Assembly (NCBI GenBank): GCA_019802505.1
Contig: JAFMOC010000085.1
Location: 916,001 to 980,000 of the forward strand
DNA: 64,000 nt
DNA from: Corydoras sp. C115
Lineage: Eukaryota; Chordata; Actinopteri; Siluriformes; Callichthyidae
Direction: 5' to 3'
In this document: positions 50,341-61,500 of the stretch, piece by piece
How the letters are laid out: each line of letters begins with the position of its first letter
How positions within the stretch are numbered: position 1 is the stretch's first letter
Position numbers and translations under genes: made by a program
Notes under the pieces: generated by a model
Seen by the model: only the letters and a program-made list of their open reading frames with translations
Told to the model about the DNA's origin: nothing
Databases searched by the model: none

Positions 50341-51232
50341 TCAAAAACTAAATGAAATAGATTAAAGTTTACATCTTTGTTCTTCTTCTGCCCTCTGACT
50401 AAACACTGGATCGATGTTGAAAATGAATGAACGCCTTAAAGATTCACTGATGCATCTCAAATGTTCACTTGTGAGCCGAGCAACCAACATGCCATTTTAA
50501 CAAATTGTAAAGAAGGCTTTAGAAACCCCATAGCAACTAATGTAATTAAATAATTTATAAGTGCATAATTGGGAGGCCATTATTCTATTCTTCATTAAAA
50601 ATTCAGAAGTTTATGATAAAGAGGTTTTTAAAGACCGGCATGAAATCGTTCGGATCAAAGAAAAGGTCAGCAGAGATGACTGAGGTTAAATCTCCTACTG
50701 TTTAATGAAAAGGTGACGCACCAAGGCAGGATACAGTAAAACTACACAGAGGGAAGGGGAAGAGAGAGAGGGCTCAAAGTAATACTTAGTAAAACATGTC
50801 TGTGTGTCCGCCTGTCCACCACATGCTCACTGCCCGACGATCTCTGCTCAGGTACAGGAGCTCAGCGAGGGAGAGAGCGTAGGGAGCCGAGTGCATTGCC
50901 GACGTCACTTAATAGTGCGGGGATAAGAGGGCAGAATCCCGATTCGCTTTACAGAAAGCCCCTTGCTCTGCTTTCTCATCCATTCATCCTCCCATCGTCA
51001 GTTCTTCCTCTGTTGGAGAGCAAAGATGGGAGAAGAGTGAAGGGGAGAGCTCTGCTCTTGTATTTGTTATTTTGTTTATGTAAACGCTCTCTCTCCATCC
51101 TTTTGCCTGTTGGGTTAGTCGTGGTTGCCTGATCTTTGTATTTCGTAGTGCTTCTTCCCTCTTCTCCAGCATGTCTGTGTGGATGTGTGCATGTGTGTGA
51201 GATACGATATCAGTATGTTGGCGCACGTACGT

Positions 51233-54200
51233 TCATACGGCATACAGTTCGTAGATCTTCTTGACGCAGTAGGCCAGTGCAGCGAGTGCTATCGTGTTGT
51301 GCAGTCTTTTTCTGTGCACGTCGTCACGCCGCACCAGCACCACCGGCGAAGACGAGGTGAGCGTGTGCAGCGGGAGGCGAGCCAGCTTCCGGCTGTCGTA
51401 CTCCACCTGGTACTTGCAGCATGGGTCGAATTGCCACGAGATGCCGTAGAGGGCGGCACAGGCCAGGCTGATTGCGCCGGCGGGTAGCGCCACATAGCGA
51501 GAGTATTCTATAGGCAGCGCCAGGGGTGTCAGGAGACATGTGGCCCCAGCGAGCACGGCCGTCTTGTGCAAGCAGTTTCCCACAGCCACCCAGCGCGCGG
51601 TCTCGTCTCCGATGCGCGTCGGCTCGATGACGATGTAGCGGTACTGTGCCTCGAGTGCCTGCTCCAGCTCATATTCAAACTGCTCCTGCGCGTTCTCGCC
51701 ATTGTAGATCTCATGCACGATGTAACACTCGGCCGCCGCCGCCATCACTCCCCTAAACACAGAACGAGAGGAGAGAAAAAATTTTAGAAACCATTAAATA
51801 ATTTAAAACTGCATCAACAGGTGCAGGATTAAAACTGATGTATTGCTGCTTTTTGTTCCACACACACCATAATCACTGAATTTAAGTATTGCATTCAGGC
51901 CTTATTTTGTTCCAGCATGACCGTGTTCTAGTGAACAAAGCAGTGTCCATACAAAGTTGCATAGTTTGATGTGGACTAGATGATCCCACACACAGTCCTG
52001 ATCATAACCCCATCAAACTCCTTTAGGATTATCTATACTAGAGTTTGTGAGCCAGGTCGTCTTGTGCAAAATCAGTTATGCAAGTCGAAGTAGGTGATGC
52101 GTTGCCCCAACCCTTTCATTCATTCATTCATTATCTCTCGCTTTATCCTCTATTAGGGTCGCGGTGGGGTACCCCATGCCCATCCAGGGGAGAACGTCTC
52201 GGGCGCTGGGCAGATAGACCCAGGACAGGGCGCCAATCCATCGCTGGGCACACACTCACTCACACAGACACACTCTATATGGGGCAATTTAGAGAACTCA
52301 ATTAACTTGATCCATGTTTTTGGACTGTGGGAGGATACCGGAGAACCCAGAGGAAACCCACGCAGACACGGGGAGAACATGGAAACTCCACCCAGATGGG
52401 GATTCGAACCGGGAACCCCTAGCGCCGAGAGGCGAACGTGCTAACCACTAAGCCTGCCCCAACCCTATTGATCTGATTCCACTTATTGCAGTGCTGAATT
52501 CAAAATAGTGTATTAATGGCTTTATTTCACATTTTAAGGTGCTCTGCAAAAGTTTGAGGACCGCTAAAGCAGAAATGTCAAAATACGTTTCTTTAAAACT
52601 TGCTTTGATGCACATCAAGAAAGATCTACGACCTAAATATAAATGTGCAGGGGCATTTTTGCCATTGTAATTGATACAGTGCAAATATAACTCTGGCTTT
52701 TGTATTTGGACAGTCAGATCACAAGTAATATGAAATATTATTAGTATTTTTATAATAATAATTATCTAACATATCTAGCACTTACTGCTCTAAAACATTT
52801 TATAACATTCAGAAACTTAAGTTGTAAAAACTAAGGGACAATAACTTCCATAAAATAATGACAATTCATTCATTCATTCATTATCTCCCGCTTTATCCTC
52901 TATTAGGGTCGCGGTGGGGTTCCCCATGCCCATCCAGGGGAGAACGTCTCGGGCGCTGGGCAGATAGACCCAGGACAGGGCGCCAATCCATCGCTGGGCA
53001 CACACTCACTCACACAGACACACTCTATATGGGGCAATTTGGAGAATTCAATTAACTTGATCCATGTTTTTGGACTGTGGGAGGAAACCGGAGAACCCGG
53101 AGGAAACCCACGCAGACACGGGGAGAACATGGAAACTCCACCCAGATGGGGATTCGAACCGGGAATCCCTAGCGCTGAGAGGCGAACGTGCTAACCACTA
53201 AGCCACCGTGCCGCCTAATGACAATTCAACACAACGTAATTTAAATACTTAAAAACCAACCAAGTTAATAAGTGTGTGAAGGAACAGAAATTACTTAAAG
53301 ATGCTTTAAATTAAGTTAAACTTAAATCACAGTTAAAACCGACATTTAAGTTGATCACAAGTCATAACTGTGTGAGATTATATTTTAATTTAGTTCGTAC
53401 ATTCACACATATTTGATTATACACTGAAACTACCCATTATTCTATCAAATGGTCAGGACCTCTATAAGACAGATATTTTAAAATGTTCTTTCCCTGTGTA
53501 TTCTAGACAAATCCACCCTGTTGCTCCACCTTGTAGATGAAAGGCAGATAGTCATCTTTTCTTATGCACTGTCTAATCATTCATCAGTGCTCACAGGGCA
53601 CTGCCTATAGAGAGCTGCAGGTTGGAAATTTTTGGTTGGTGGATTATTCTTAGTCCAGTAGTGTCACTGAAATCTGAAACTTCAGGATAAGTAGACATTT
53701 TCCTTTAGAATTTGCTGGTATACACCAGAAGGTAATTTATCAATCATAACAAGACATCCTGTCCAGATCAAGCATAACCGGTCTAAACCATTACATCAAA
53801 ACAGCTTACATTCAACCAAAATTATTCATTTTTGTCTTGTCCTTTGACAAATTCTCTGCCTTGTTTGTATGATATTTGGCAAACGAAGAGTCAATAAGGC
53901 TCTGTGTTTTTCTTCTAGCAGTCTTGCCATGCACACCTCTGTTCAGTGTTTCCCCTAATGGTGAACTCATGAACATGAAGACTACTGTGTAAAAGTAGCA
54001 AGTTTTAGGTCAAGCACAGGCTGAAATCCAAATATGTTTACAAAGCATTACTGCATTTTTTATACATATAACAGTGTTCCATAACCCATGAAATCAAATA
54101 TCTGTACAGTCTTGCTCTGTATTTTAAGAACAGAAAAATAACATTTTGAATTAAAGCCTACTTTTATATTAAAGCCAATACAAAAAAAATGAAAATTTCA

Positions 54201-56379
54201 ATTACACATTAAATCTTTTTTTCAGTCTAAATGTTCCATAACGACTCAACATACAGTTCTGCTATTGTCAGTCACTGCAAGTAAACACAACAGGTCTTAA
54301 GTGCTAGTTAATCTTGTTTCCATCCCTTGAACCGCAATAAACTCAGAGCTACCCTACAGAACAAAATGTCTAATGACATCTAATGTCAATTCATCCAAGA
54401 TTTGCATTATTTTGTACCATTTGGTGCTAAATGATTTTATACTTTGTGAGGGTGCGCTTCCTCCAAACAATTAATGTCCCGTGGTGTCTTATTTAGTAAC
54501 AGCAATCGAGAATATCTCCGATCTATTCTGTCTGCTCCATTGAAAGCACTGAAACAGTAAAAAACACATGATATAAGATTCAACTGTGGTGTTACCACGT
54601 TACGAACTAAACCACGCGGCAGTTTAAACGTTGTATTTTGGTTATCTGGTGATTACTGCCCCTTTTTCGACTTAGTTAGTAGTTAAGATGACCTGACCAG
54701 CCGGGACGTGCTAACCAGCAGAATTAAGTCGTGTAGCGTGAATGTACCGCACTCTAAAGACCCTAACCGAACGAAAGCTTCAGTCCATCATGTTAACTTT
54801 CTATAAGTCTATAAGGTAGATATTTTAGTAAACACAACAGGTCTTAAGTGCTAGTTAATCTTGTTTCCATCCCTTAAATAGCAATAACAAAAAATGACTA
54901 ATGTTAATTTCCCTTTGGGATCAATATAGTATCCATCTAGTCAGGGCCACATAGAAATAAAAGATGTAAGGGTATCACCAAACTTTTGACAGTTCACTAA
55001 CAGCCTCAACTCATCCAAGATCTACATTATTTTGTACCATATGGTCCTAAATGCCTTTATACTTTGTGAGGGTGTCCCGTGTTGTCTTATTTAGTTACAG
55101 CAATCGAGAATATCTCCGATCTATTCTGTCTGCTCCATTGAAAGCAATGAAACAGTAAAAAACACATGAGATAAGACTCGACTGTGGTGTTACCACGTTA
55201 CGAACTAAACCACGCGGCAGTTTAAACGTTGTATTTTGGTTATCTGGTGATTATTGCTCCTTTTTCGACTTAGTTAGTAGTTAAGATGACCTGACCAGCC
55301 GGGACGTGCTAACCAGCAGAATTAAGTCGTGTAGCGTGAATCTACCGCACTCTAAAGACCCTAACCGAACAAAAGCCTCACTCCATCATGTGTTTACTAA
55401 AATATCTACCTTATAGACTTATAGAAAGTTAACAACAGGTCTTAAGTGCTAGTTAATCTTGTTTCCATCCCTTAAATAGCAATAAACTCAGAGCTACCCT
55501 ACAAAAACAAAATGTCTAATGTTAACACCTGCGAACCCACATGGAATATGTGCCACTTGATTCCTAAATTTCCCTTTGGGATCAATATAGTATCCATCTA
55601 GTCAGGGCCACACAGTCAACTGTCAAATGTTTGGTGACACCCTTACATCTTACATTTCTAACAGCCTCAACTCATCCAAGATTTGCATTATTTTGTACCA
55701 TTTGGTGCTAAATGCCTTTATAATTTGTGAGGGTGCGGTTCCTCCAAACAACTAATGTTGGTCTAACAACTAAAGGTGTCTTATTTAGTAACAGCAATCG
55801 AGAATATCTCCGATTGCAATGAAACAGTTAAAAACACATGAGATAAGACTCGACTGTGGTGTTACCACGTTACGAACTAAACCACGCGGCAGTTTAAACG
55901 TTGTATTTTGGTTATCTGGTGATTACTGCCCCTTTTTCGACTTAGTTAGTAGTTAAGATGACCTGACCAGCCGGGACGTGCTAACCAGCAGAATTAAGTC
56001 GTGTAGCGTGAATCTACTGCACTCTAAAGACCCTAACCGAACGAAAGCCTCAGTCCATCATGTTAACTTTGTGCTTGTTCACTGATTTCTGTTTCCATTT
56101 CGCTGGCGGTGAACTAACCTGAGGTTTTAATGCGTCCACCGTTAGCACGTCGGCTAACGAAGCAAACATCACGAGGCAAAACAACTCATTACAGCGAATC
56201 CAACGGCGGCAACGGCGTGCACGCCGCCACGCGAAACGAAAGCACGGCGTTCGGTTCGGCTGTTATTCGCGAAACGCCGCATTCGAGTTGAAAAGCTCGG
56301 GGCTGCGGCCAAGCGTTTTAGAGCGAACTGACCTCTCCCTGTTGACTGGGACACCGCGCCTCCTTCCGAACGACGCCAT
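51233..56379 (-). CDS. tmem11: Transmembrane protein 11, mitochondrial (TMEM11)
   Basis: Exon 1 is 56379-56333 (MASFGRRRGVPVNRE plus two bases) and exon 2 is 51752-51233. The GT-AG junction restores Arg and gives 188 residues (human 192). Conserved blocks include CYIVHEIYNGENA, YELEQALEAQY, IEPTRIGDETARW, QFDPCCKYQVEYD and RKRLHNTIALAALAYCVKK. Two hydrophobic membrane segments lie at about residues 79-96 and 103-122. TMEM11 is a mitochondrial membrane protein that binds the MICOS complex and controls cristae and mitochondrial shape. The basic first-exon peptide parallels the human N-terminus. Exon 2 also has an in-frame ATG (MAAAAECY) that could serve as an internal start. Exon 2 is much richer in GC than its surroundings. 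The single intron is 4.58 kb and full of repeats. Confidence 0.97.
51900..52480 (+). mobile_element. Tc1-like remnant interrupted by SINE-A
   Basis: TTCCAGCATGACCGTGTTCT, then CCTGATCATAACCCCATCAA (a decayed P-D-x-N-P-I motif of Tc1 transposases), then GAGCCAGGTCGTCTTG. The SINE-A at 52117-52456 splits it. Not coding. Confidence 0.65.
52117..52456 (-). mobile_element. SINE-A, full-length
   Basis: Target-site duplication TGCCCCAACCCT. The 5' end of the element is slightly truncated (CTAAGCC). Confidence 0.93.
52549..52728. repeat. 180-bp duplicated block, copy 2
   Basis: Direct-orientation match to 49515-49694, inside the tmem11 intron. Confidence 0.88.
52865..53214 (-). mobile_element. SINE-A, full-length and the most intact copy
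   Basis: Read on the minus strand, the element opens GGCGGCACGGTGGCTTAGTG and carries tRNA-type RNA polymerase III boxes: A box TGGCTTAGTGG and B box GGTTCGAATCC. A GC-rich body follows (TTTCCTCCGGGTTCTCCGG, ATTGGCGCCCTGTCCTGGG), and the element ends in GATAATGAATGAATGAATG. It is about 345 bp and flanked by a target-site duplication TAATGACAATTCA. It resembles the fish Mermaid/DANA group of tRNA-derived SINEs. The stops in every frame show that open frames over these copies are not genes. Confidence 0.95.
53215..54279. other. tmem11 intron, mostly unique with one degenerate repeat
   Basis: Within the tmem11 intron. A degenerate interspersed repeat lies at about 53460-53690 and shares the TTGGTGGATTATT core with the one at 60870-61345. 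The rest is AT-rich unique sequence. Confidence 0.5.
54280..56066. repeat. Three-copy tandem repeat in the tmem11 intron
   Basis: Copies lie at about 54280-54826, 54827-55430 and 55431-56066. They share a nearly identical core of about 290 bp (54489-54780, 55086-55374, 55783-56046) ending in GTGTAGCGTGAAT and CCTAACCGAACRAAAGC. Copy 3 abuts the promoter side of exon 1. The copies differ by indels and by two blocks that are inverted in place (54791-54834 versus 55391-55434, and 54951-54997 versus 55614-55660). The repeat shows no transposon ends and no coding potential. Confidence 0.92.
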
Positions 56380-56560
56380 CTTGGGGAAAAAAAGCAGCGC
56401 GTCGTCGCTCGGCAGCGGTGCACTCTGGGTAATGTAGTTCGCCTCCCGTGACGTCGTCGGCATGGAGGCGCTATTCCCGACCCATCCCGGACCACGCTTC
56501 CCATCAGGCCACGCGCTCGCGAGACGCCCACCGAGTCGTTCCATTCGTTTAGATGTATGA
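56373..56560 (-). promoter_or_regulatory. tmem11: tmem11 promoter, CpG-rich
   Basis: A CpG-rich region lies directly upstream of the start codon. A YY1-type element (CAAGATGGCGTC on the minus strand) overlaps the ATG at about 56373-56384, a placement known for YY1-controlled housekeeping and mitochondrial genes. Confidence 0.6.
56419..56438 (-). promoter_or_regulatory. ZNF143/SBF-type promoter element
   Basis: The minus strand reads ACTACATTACCCAGAGTGCA, which fits the extended ZNF143/THAP11 motif ACTACA-n(3)-CCCAG-n(2)-TGC. It lies about 40 bases upstream of the tmem11 ATG. The motif is typical of CpG-island promoters, including nuclear genes for mitochondrial proteins. Function is inferred from the motif only. 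Confidence 0.75.
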
Positions 56561-56879
56561 ATTATGCTTAGCCCCCTTTTTTATTTAGAGGTCAACTACG
56601 TCAGCCAGACGGACCGATTCAATAAAATATTAAATAGTTTGCAGTTTGAGATCCTGCCATTAAACGGTCTATTTGCCGCTCCATGCTCAGCAATGACCAA
56701 TCGGACACAAGGACAACACTATGTGGAACTATCGATAGCGCACGCGCCTGCTGTGTATACAAAAAAAAGCATGCAAAAAAGAAATGTGTGTTTCGAGAAC
56801 ACGTGCATTATTAAGATGCTTTTAAATATCGGGGATGTGCTCACCCATGCTGTTCTGTCCACCCTGCAACGCTGACTGG

Positions 56880-57028
56880 GGTACCGACGGCCGTGGCGCG
56901 CGCTGGGAGGAGAAACGAGGACGCGAGCACGTGCAGATCTTCAGGTTCTGCACCCCCCCCCCTTTCCCCCCCGCCCCTCTCCCCTGGATTGCGTAAAGGC
57001 CCAGATGTGACGTGGTTCACATCATATT
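56880..57028. other. GC-rich patch upstream of tmem11
   Basis: CpG-rich stretch (GGCCGTGGCGCGCGCTGGG) followed by C-runs at 56951-56976. It may be an outlying part of the tmem11 CpG island. No exon is recognised. Confidence 0.35.
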
Positions 57029-57381
57029 CATTCATTCATTCATTATCTGCCGCTTGATCCTCTATTAGGGTCGTGGGGGGGGGGGGTTCCCCATGCCCAT
57101 CCAGGGGAGAACGTCTCGGGTGCTGGGCAGATAGACCCAGGACAGGACGCCAATCTATCACTGGACACACACTCACTCACACAGACACACTCTATATGGG
57201 GCAATTTGGAGAACTCAATTGACCTGATCCATGTTTTTGGACTGTGGGAGGAAACAGAGGAAACCGGAGAACCCGGAGGAAACCCACGCAGACACGGGAA
57301 GAACATGGAAACTCCACCCAGATGGGGATTCGAACCGGGAATCCCTAGCGCTGAGAGGCGAGCGTGGTATATATGCCGCCC
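57029..57381 (-). mobile_element. SINE-A
   Basis: Carries a G-run of about 11 at 57074 and a small duplication of GAGGAAAC. The tRNA head is truncated. Confidence 0.92.
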
Positions 57382-57587
57382 CGTGGTATATATGCATTAA
57401 ACAAACTATACCATGTGTAACAACACAACATAACCAAAGACACAAAAAACAGACATGATCTTAAAAGCACTTACAGGGTGCATGATTGTGAGTAGTGGAT
57501 CACTAATTGAGGTAGGGCAACAAATCTGGTGGTTAGATCCTAATCTTGGAGTTTTACTGCAGAGTGATGAGATATTATTCATTCATA

Positions 57588-57900
57588 TATTCATTCATTC
57601 ATTCATTCATTATTTTCCGCTTTATCCTGTATTAGGGGGTGGGGAGTCTCAGGTGCTGGGCAGATACACCCAGGACAGGGCACACACTCACTCACTCACA
57701 CAAACACACTCTACATGGGGCAATTTGGAGAACTCAATTGACTTGATCCATGTTTTTGGACTGTGGGAGGAAACCGGAGAACCCGGAGGAAACCCACGCG
57801 GACACGGGGAGAACATGGAAACTCCACCCAGATGGGGATTCGAACCGGGAATCCCTAGCGCTGAGAGGCGAACGTGCTAACCACTAAGCCACCATACCGC
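57588..57900 (-). mobile_element. SINE-A, recent nested insertion
   Basis: Flanked by GTGATGAGATATT at 57564-57576 and 57901-57913. Internal deletion near CCCATGCCCATCC. Confidence 0.94.
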
Positions 57901-57954
57901 GTGATGAGATATTAAACGCATTCAATTAATTGTCTTAGATCATAGGCGTCAAAT

Positions 57955-58290
57955 TGGTACGGTGGCTTAGTGGTTAGCATGTTCTCCTCTCAGCGCTAGG
58001 GATTCCCGGTTTGAATCCCAATCTGGGTGGAGTTTCCATGTTCTCTCCGTGTCCGCGTAGGTTTCCTCCGGGTTCTCTGGTTTTCTCTCACAGGCTAAAA
58101 ACACGGATCATGGTCAATTGAATTCTCCAAATTGTAATCCATATAGAGTGTGTCTGTGTGAGTGAGTGTGTGCCCAGCAATAGATTGGCACCCTGTCTAG
58201 CGCCCAAAAACGTTCTCCCATGGATGGGCATGGGGACCCCCCCCGCGACCCTAGTAGAGGATAAAGTGGAAGATAATGGATAGATGGATG
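57955..58290 (+). mobile_element. SINE-A
   Basis: 5' end slightly truncated (TACGGTGGCTTAG). Diverged body; tail TAATGGATAGATGGATGG. Confidence 0.92.
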
Positions 58291-58456
58291 GATATTAAAA
58301 ATCACAGGTTTTAAGTGTGTGATTGTCGCTACTTTATCACTCACTGAGGTATGGCAACAAATCAGGTGGTTAGATCTGAATCTTGGAGTTTTACTTCAGA
58401 GTGATGAGATATTAAACGCATTGAATTAATTGTCTTAGATCATAGGCGTCAAACTG

Positions 58457-58553
58457 GCACGGTGGCTTAGTGGTTAGCACGTTCGCCTCTCAGCACTAGA
58501 AAATAAAAAAAAGTTGTTTTGGATAAAAGTGTCTGCAAAATCATCAAATGTCA
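58457..58553 (+). mobile_element. SINE-A head fragment joined to a SINE-B tail
   Basis: CACGGTGGCTTAGTGG to CAGCACTAGA is followed within 20 bases by GTTTTGGATAAAAGTGTCTG, a SINE-B-type tail. Confidence 0.8.
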
Positions 58554-61500
58554 AGTAAAGCACACTTTATAAATACAAGGTTTAGAATTGCTTTTGTGAG
58601 GACACATGTCCTGCATCTTAAATTGGACCTTTTAAGGTCTTTGAAATACTCTGAAAGTATTTACAGGATAAGTAATTTATCTTTGCAATTGCTACTAGGC
58701 AATAATAATTAATTTGATTTATTGATCAATGTACCTCAGACATATTTTAGAAGAATCATACATGTTTTATTTTTTACATTATTAAATGAAGTATTCTATT
58801 TTCTATGGTATTGTTTTGCTTGTAATATTAGTTGGTTATATCATACATACTTTATGATGATCTGCGTGGGATGTCCCCAACAAGTAGACAGAAAATGTCC
58901 CCAACAAGAAGACAGTGAGCTTTTGTGAAGGAAAAAAAAATGCATGGCATGTACGGCAATGAGTTCAGACCAAAGAAATGTGTTGCCTATGAAAAGTCGT
59001 GCTTGATAATGCATAATAATGATTTGCATAATAAAACAGTAAACATTTGGAAAATACTTGGAATCATTCATAGTAGTGTGGTTTTACACTGATGTTCTTA
59101 TTACTTATTCAGACCAGCCATTTGAGTAACACATTTTTCAAAACTAGTAATTTCTCTGATCTCTGATGTTGAGAACATGGATACTGCTTAAATTTTAAAA
59201 CGATGAGCACACTGTACTTTATAATAGTGTGGGTTTGGTAATATATTTTTTTGGAATATAATTTTAAAAAAAAATTTCTGGAAGTTTCCATTACAACTAG
59301 ATTAATATTTAAATAATTAAAACACTGACACTTTCTTTATTAAAGGCTGCAATAGTAAATTTTAACTAAAAACTAACCCTTATTCTAGACTAGTTGTCAG
59401 TGACACCACTCTGTCAACACAATAAAAACTAAAATGCGTAATTTGTCAATTGAATCAAATCTCTTTTCAGACAAAACAGCCAAACAGATTTATACCAGTA
59501 ATTAAAGCAGATTTGTAAATCAATGTCTGAATCACACTAAGAAAAAAAAGGCTTGTTTACAACTAGATCTTAGCACCTCTTATTGTCTTATTGTTAACCT
59601 TAACCTTTGAGGATGTAGTATCAGTGCACTCGTAGTGCCGCTCCCAAGGCTGAAAACAACGGCACCAAATCAAATATGCGGCTCAAAAATCAGACTGGAG
59701 ACAAAGTAAGAGACTTTAAAGTTTGGTGGTTTTGGACAAAGACCATGTTCTGTACTTAGAAATCGGTCTTTGCCCAAATGTTAAATGTTGGCATCAGCCA
59801 AAAACTTTTATATTAGTGTACCCCAAAATGTTATTTGATTTAGAACAGTTTTAAAAAGTAATTCAAAACGAATTAACCCCCTGAACATGTGTTGATGACT
59901 TACAAGTTATTCCCAACCATCATCCAAAAGTCAATTCATTTCTTAATCACATAAATAATACAAACATTTGTTACATATTTATCTTTATTTAAAAACCAGA
60001 ACAGTGAGAAGACATACACGTGTTTAAAAAAAAAAAAAAAAGTTGATGAAACTTAGGCATCATTTATTTTCCCTATTATTAAGGGAAAATGACCTTCATT
60101 CTCATCAAAATGATTTGCTACTGTTTTTCAAGACGGTGTACCAACACTGTCGTATGAGCACCTTATTCACCCTGTATTATTGTGAATGTTTGGAACAACA
60201 CAAGGGCACCATAAATATGGTATTTAATAAGGCAATAAGGGACATATGGAAAAGTAACATTTATCAATGTGCACAAAAAACATCAAAATGAAACTTTAAA
60301 AGGACCCATTATGAAAAAAATCACCTTTTTTTGTGGTGAAAACAAACACTTGATGGAACTGCAGTACACAAAGTTATGAAGCCTGAGAACTACTCTGTTA
60401 TTTTGTAGTCAACTATTTCTTATCCCTTAGACTCTCCTCAGTTTTTCAAGAGTTCTTGATGGTTCAGGGAACCTTCATTTTAATAGTACAGGCACCCATG
60501 TGAAATCTACATACTCATGCATGGAATCTGAACGTTTATGCAAAGCTGAACCCTGAGGACAGGAAGAGCTGTACTCATCAAATTTGTATATTGGTAAACA
60601 GGTTTTAAAAACACCTGGATTTCTGATTCAAATATATTTATGGGTTAAGAGGTTTATACAAGAAACTGCCCATCGGTTTAACAATTCCAAATAGATTTCA
60701 TTACTAATATATGTTAGACTTTTGACTTTTATTTGTTATTATTTTGAGCAAGCATAGATAACACATTAAACATGGTAGATTGAAAGCTTAGCATAACTAG
60801 TAACATTGTAACATAAAGCAATAACATTTACACACTAAACAATTTATCATATATTTTAACACAGCGCTGGTATTTGGATGGTGGAGGATTCTCAGCGTGT
60901 AAGACTGGACAACACACCAGTGCTGTAGAGATTTTTAACACCGTGGTAACTCACTTTGCAATCTAGTAGACACATGTAACTTATCCACTTTGTAGACCTA
61001 AATACTAGGGATAGAGATTGTAGGTCAGTGGCGAGTTGTTGCACAGTTTGCTAGTAATTTCCCAATCCTTCTTCAGTGCTCATAGCTCGCTCTCACACAA
61101 CCTACAGCATACTGGTGGCTGGACATTGTTTTGTTGGTGGATTATTTTCAGTTTAGCAGTAAACTGTCGCAGATCTAGCAGTAAAACTGAGGTGCACTGC
61201 ATCTGATACTCTGATCAGCAAATCACAAACACTACATTCATGCCACTGCAGAACTGTACGTCATCATCACCTGCATTGTTGCAATCATGACAATCAGAGA
61301 AGAGAAATAACTAGAGAATCAGATAAACTACAGTCTGTAATTGTCAAATTACAAATCTCTCTCTGTGTTGTGTTTGTGTAAATACACAATGTGTATTTTT
61401 AATTAATCATTTAGATATTTTCTTGGACATAAAGATGGTAGTTATCCTTAAATACACCCAGTTTGTTTTATGCACGATAAAGATTTGTTTTTTTAGATGC

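Larger units (their letters stand above)
48050..51232. other. Region between dhrs7b and tmem11 coding parts, probable long tmem11 3' UTR
   Basis: AT-rich and without open coding structure. Minus-strand AATAAA words occur at 49040-49035 and 48992-48987, so a long tmem11 3' UTR is possible. It holds one copy of a 180-bp duplicated block (49515-49694) and a very old SINE-A-like remnant at about 50150-50340. Confidence 0.45.
57505..58498. repeat. Duplicated locus with filled and empty SINE sites
   Basis: A block (GGCAACAAATCWGGTGGTTAG to CATAGGCGTCAAAYTGG, then a plus-strand SINE-A head) occurs at about 57505-57975 and again at about 58349-58498. Copy 1 carries an extra minus-strand SINE-A. Copy 2 is uninterrupted at the same point. 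Confidence 0.9.

Noticed and set aside
51900..52085. Possible active Tc1 transposase
   Set aside because: In-frame stops interrupt the PDxNPI-like region and a SINE splits it. Only a remnant.
54280..56066. Tandem repeat considered as a CRISPR-like array
   Set aside because: Units are hundreds of bases long with no short repeat/unique spacer structure, and the genome is vertebrate.
56169..56544. Longer minus-strand open frames around tmem11 exon 1
   Set aside because: Only MASFGRRRGVPVNRE belongs to tmem11, ending at a donor at 56333/56332. The rest is read-through in a CpG island.
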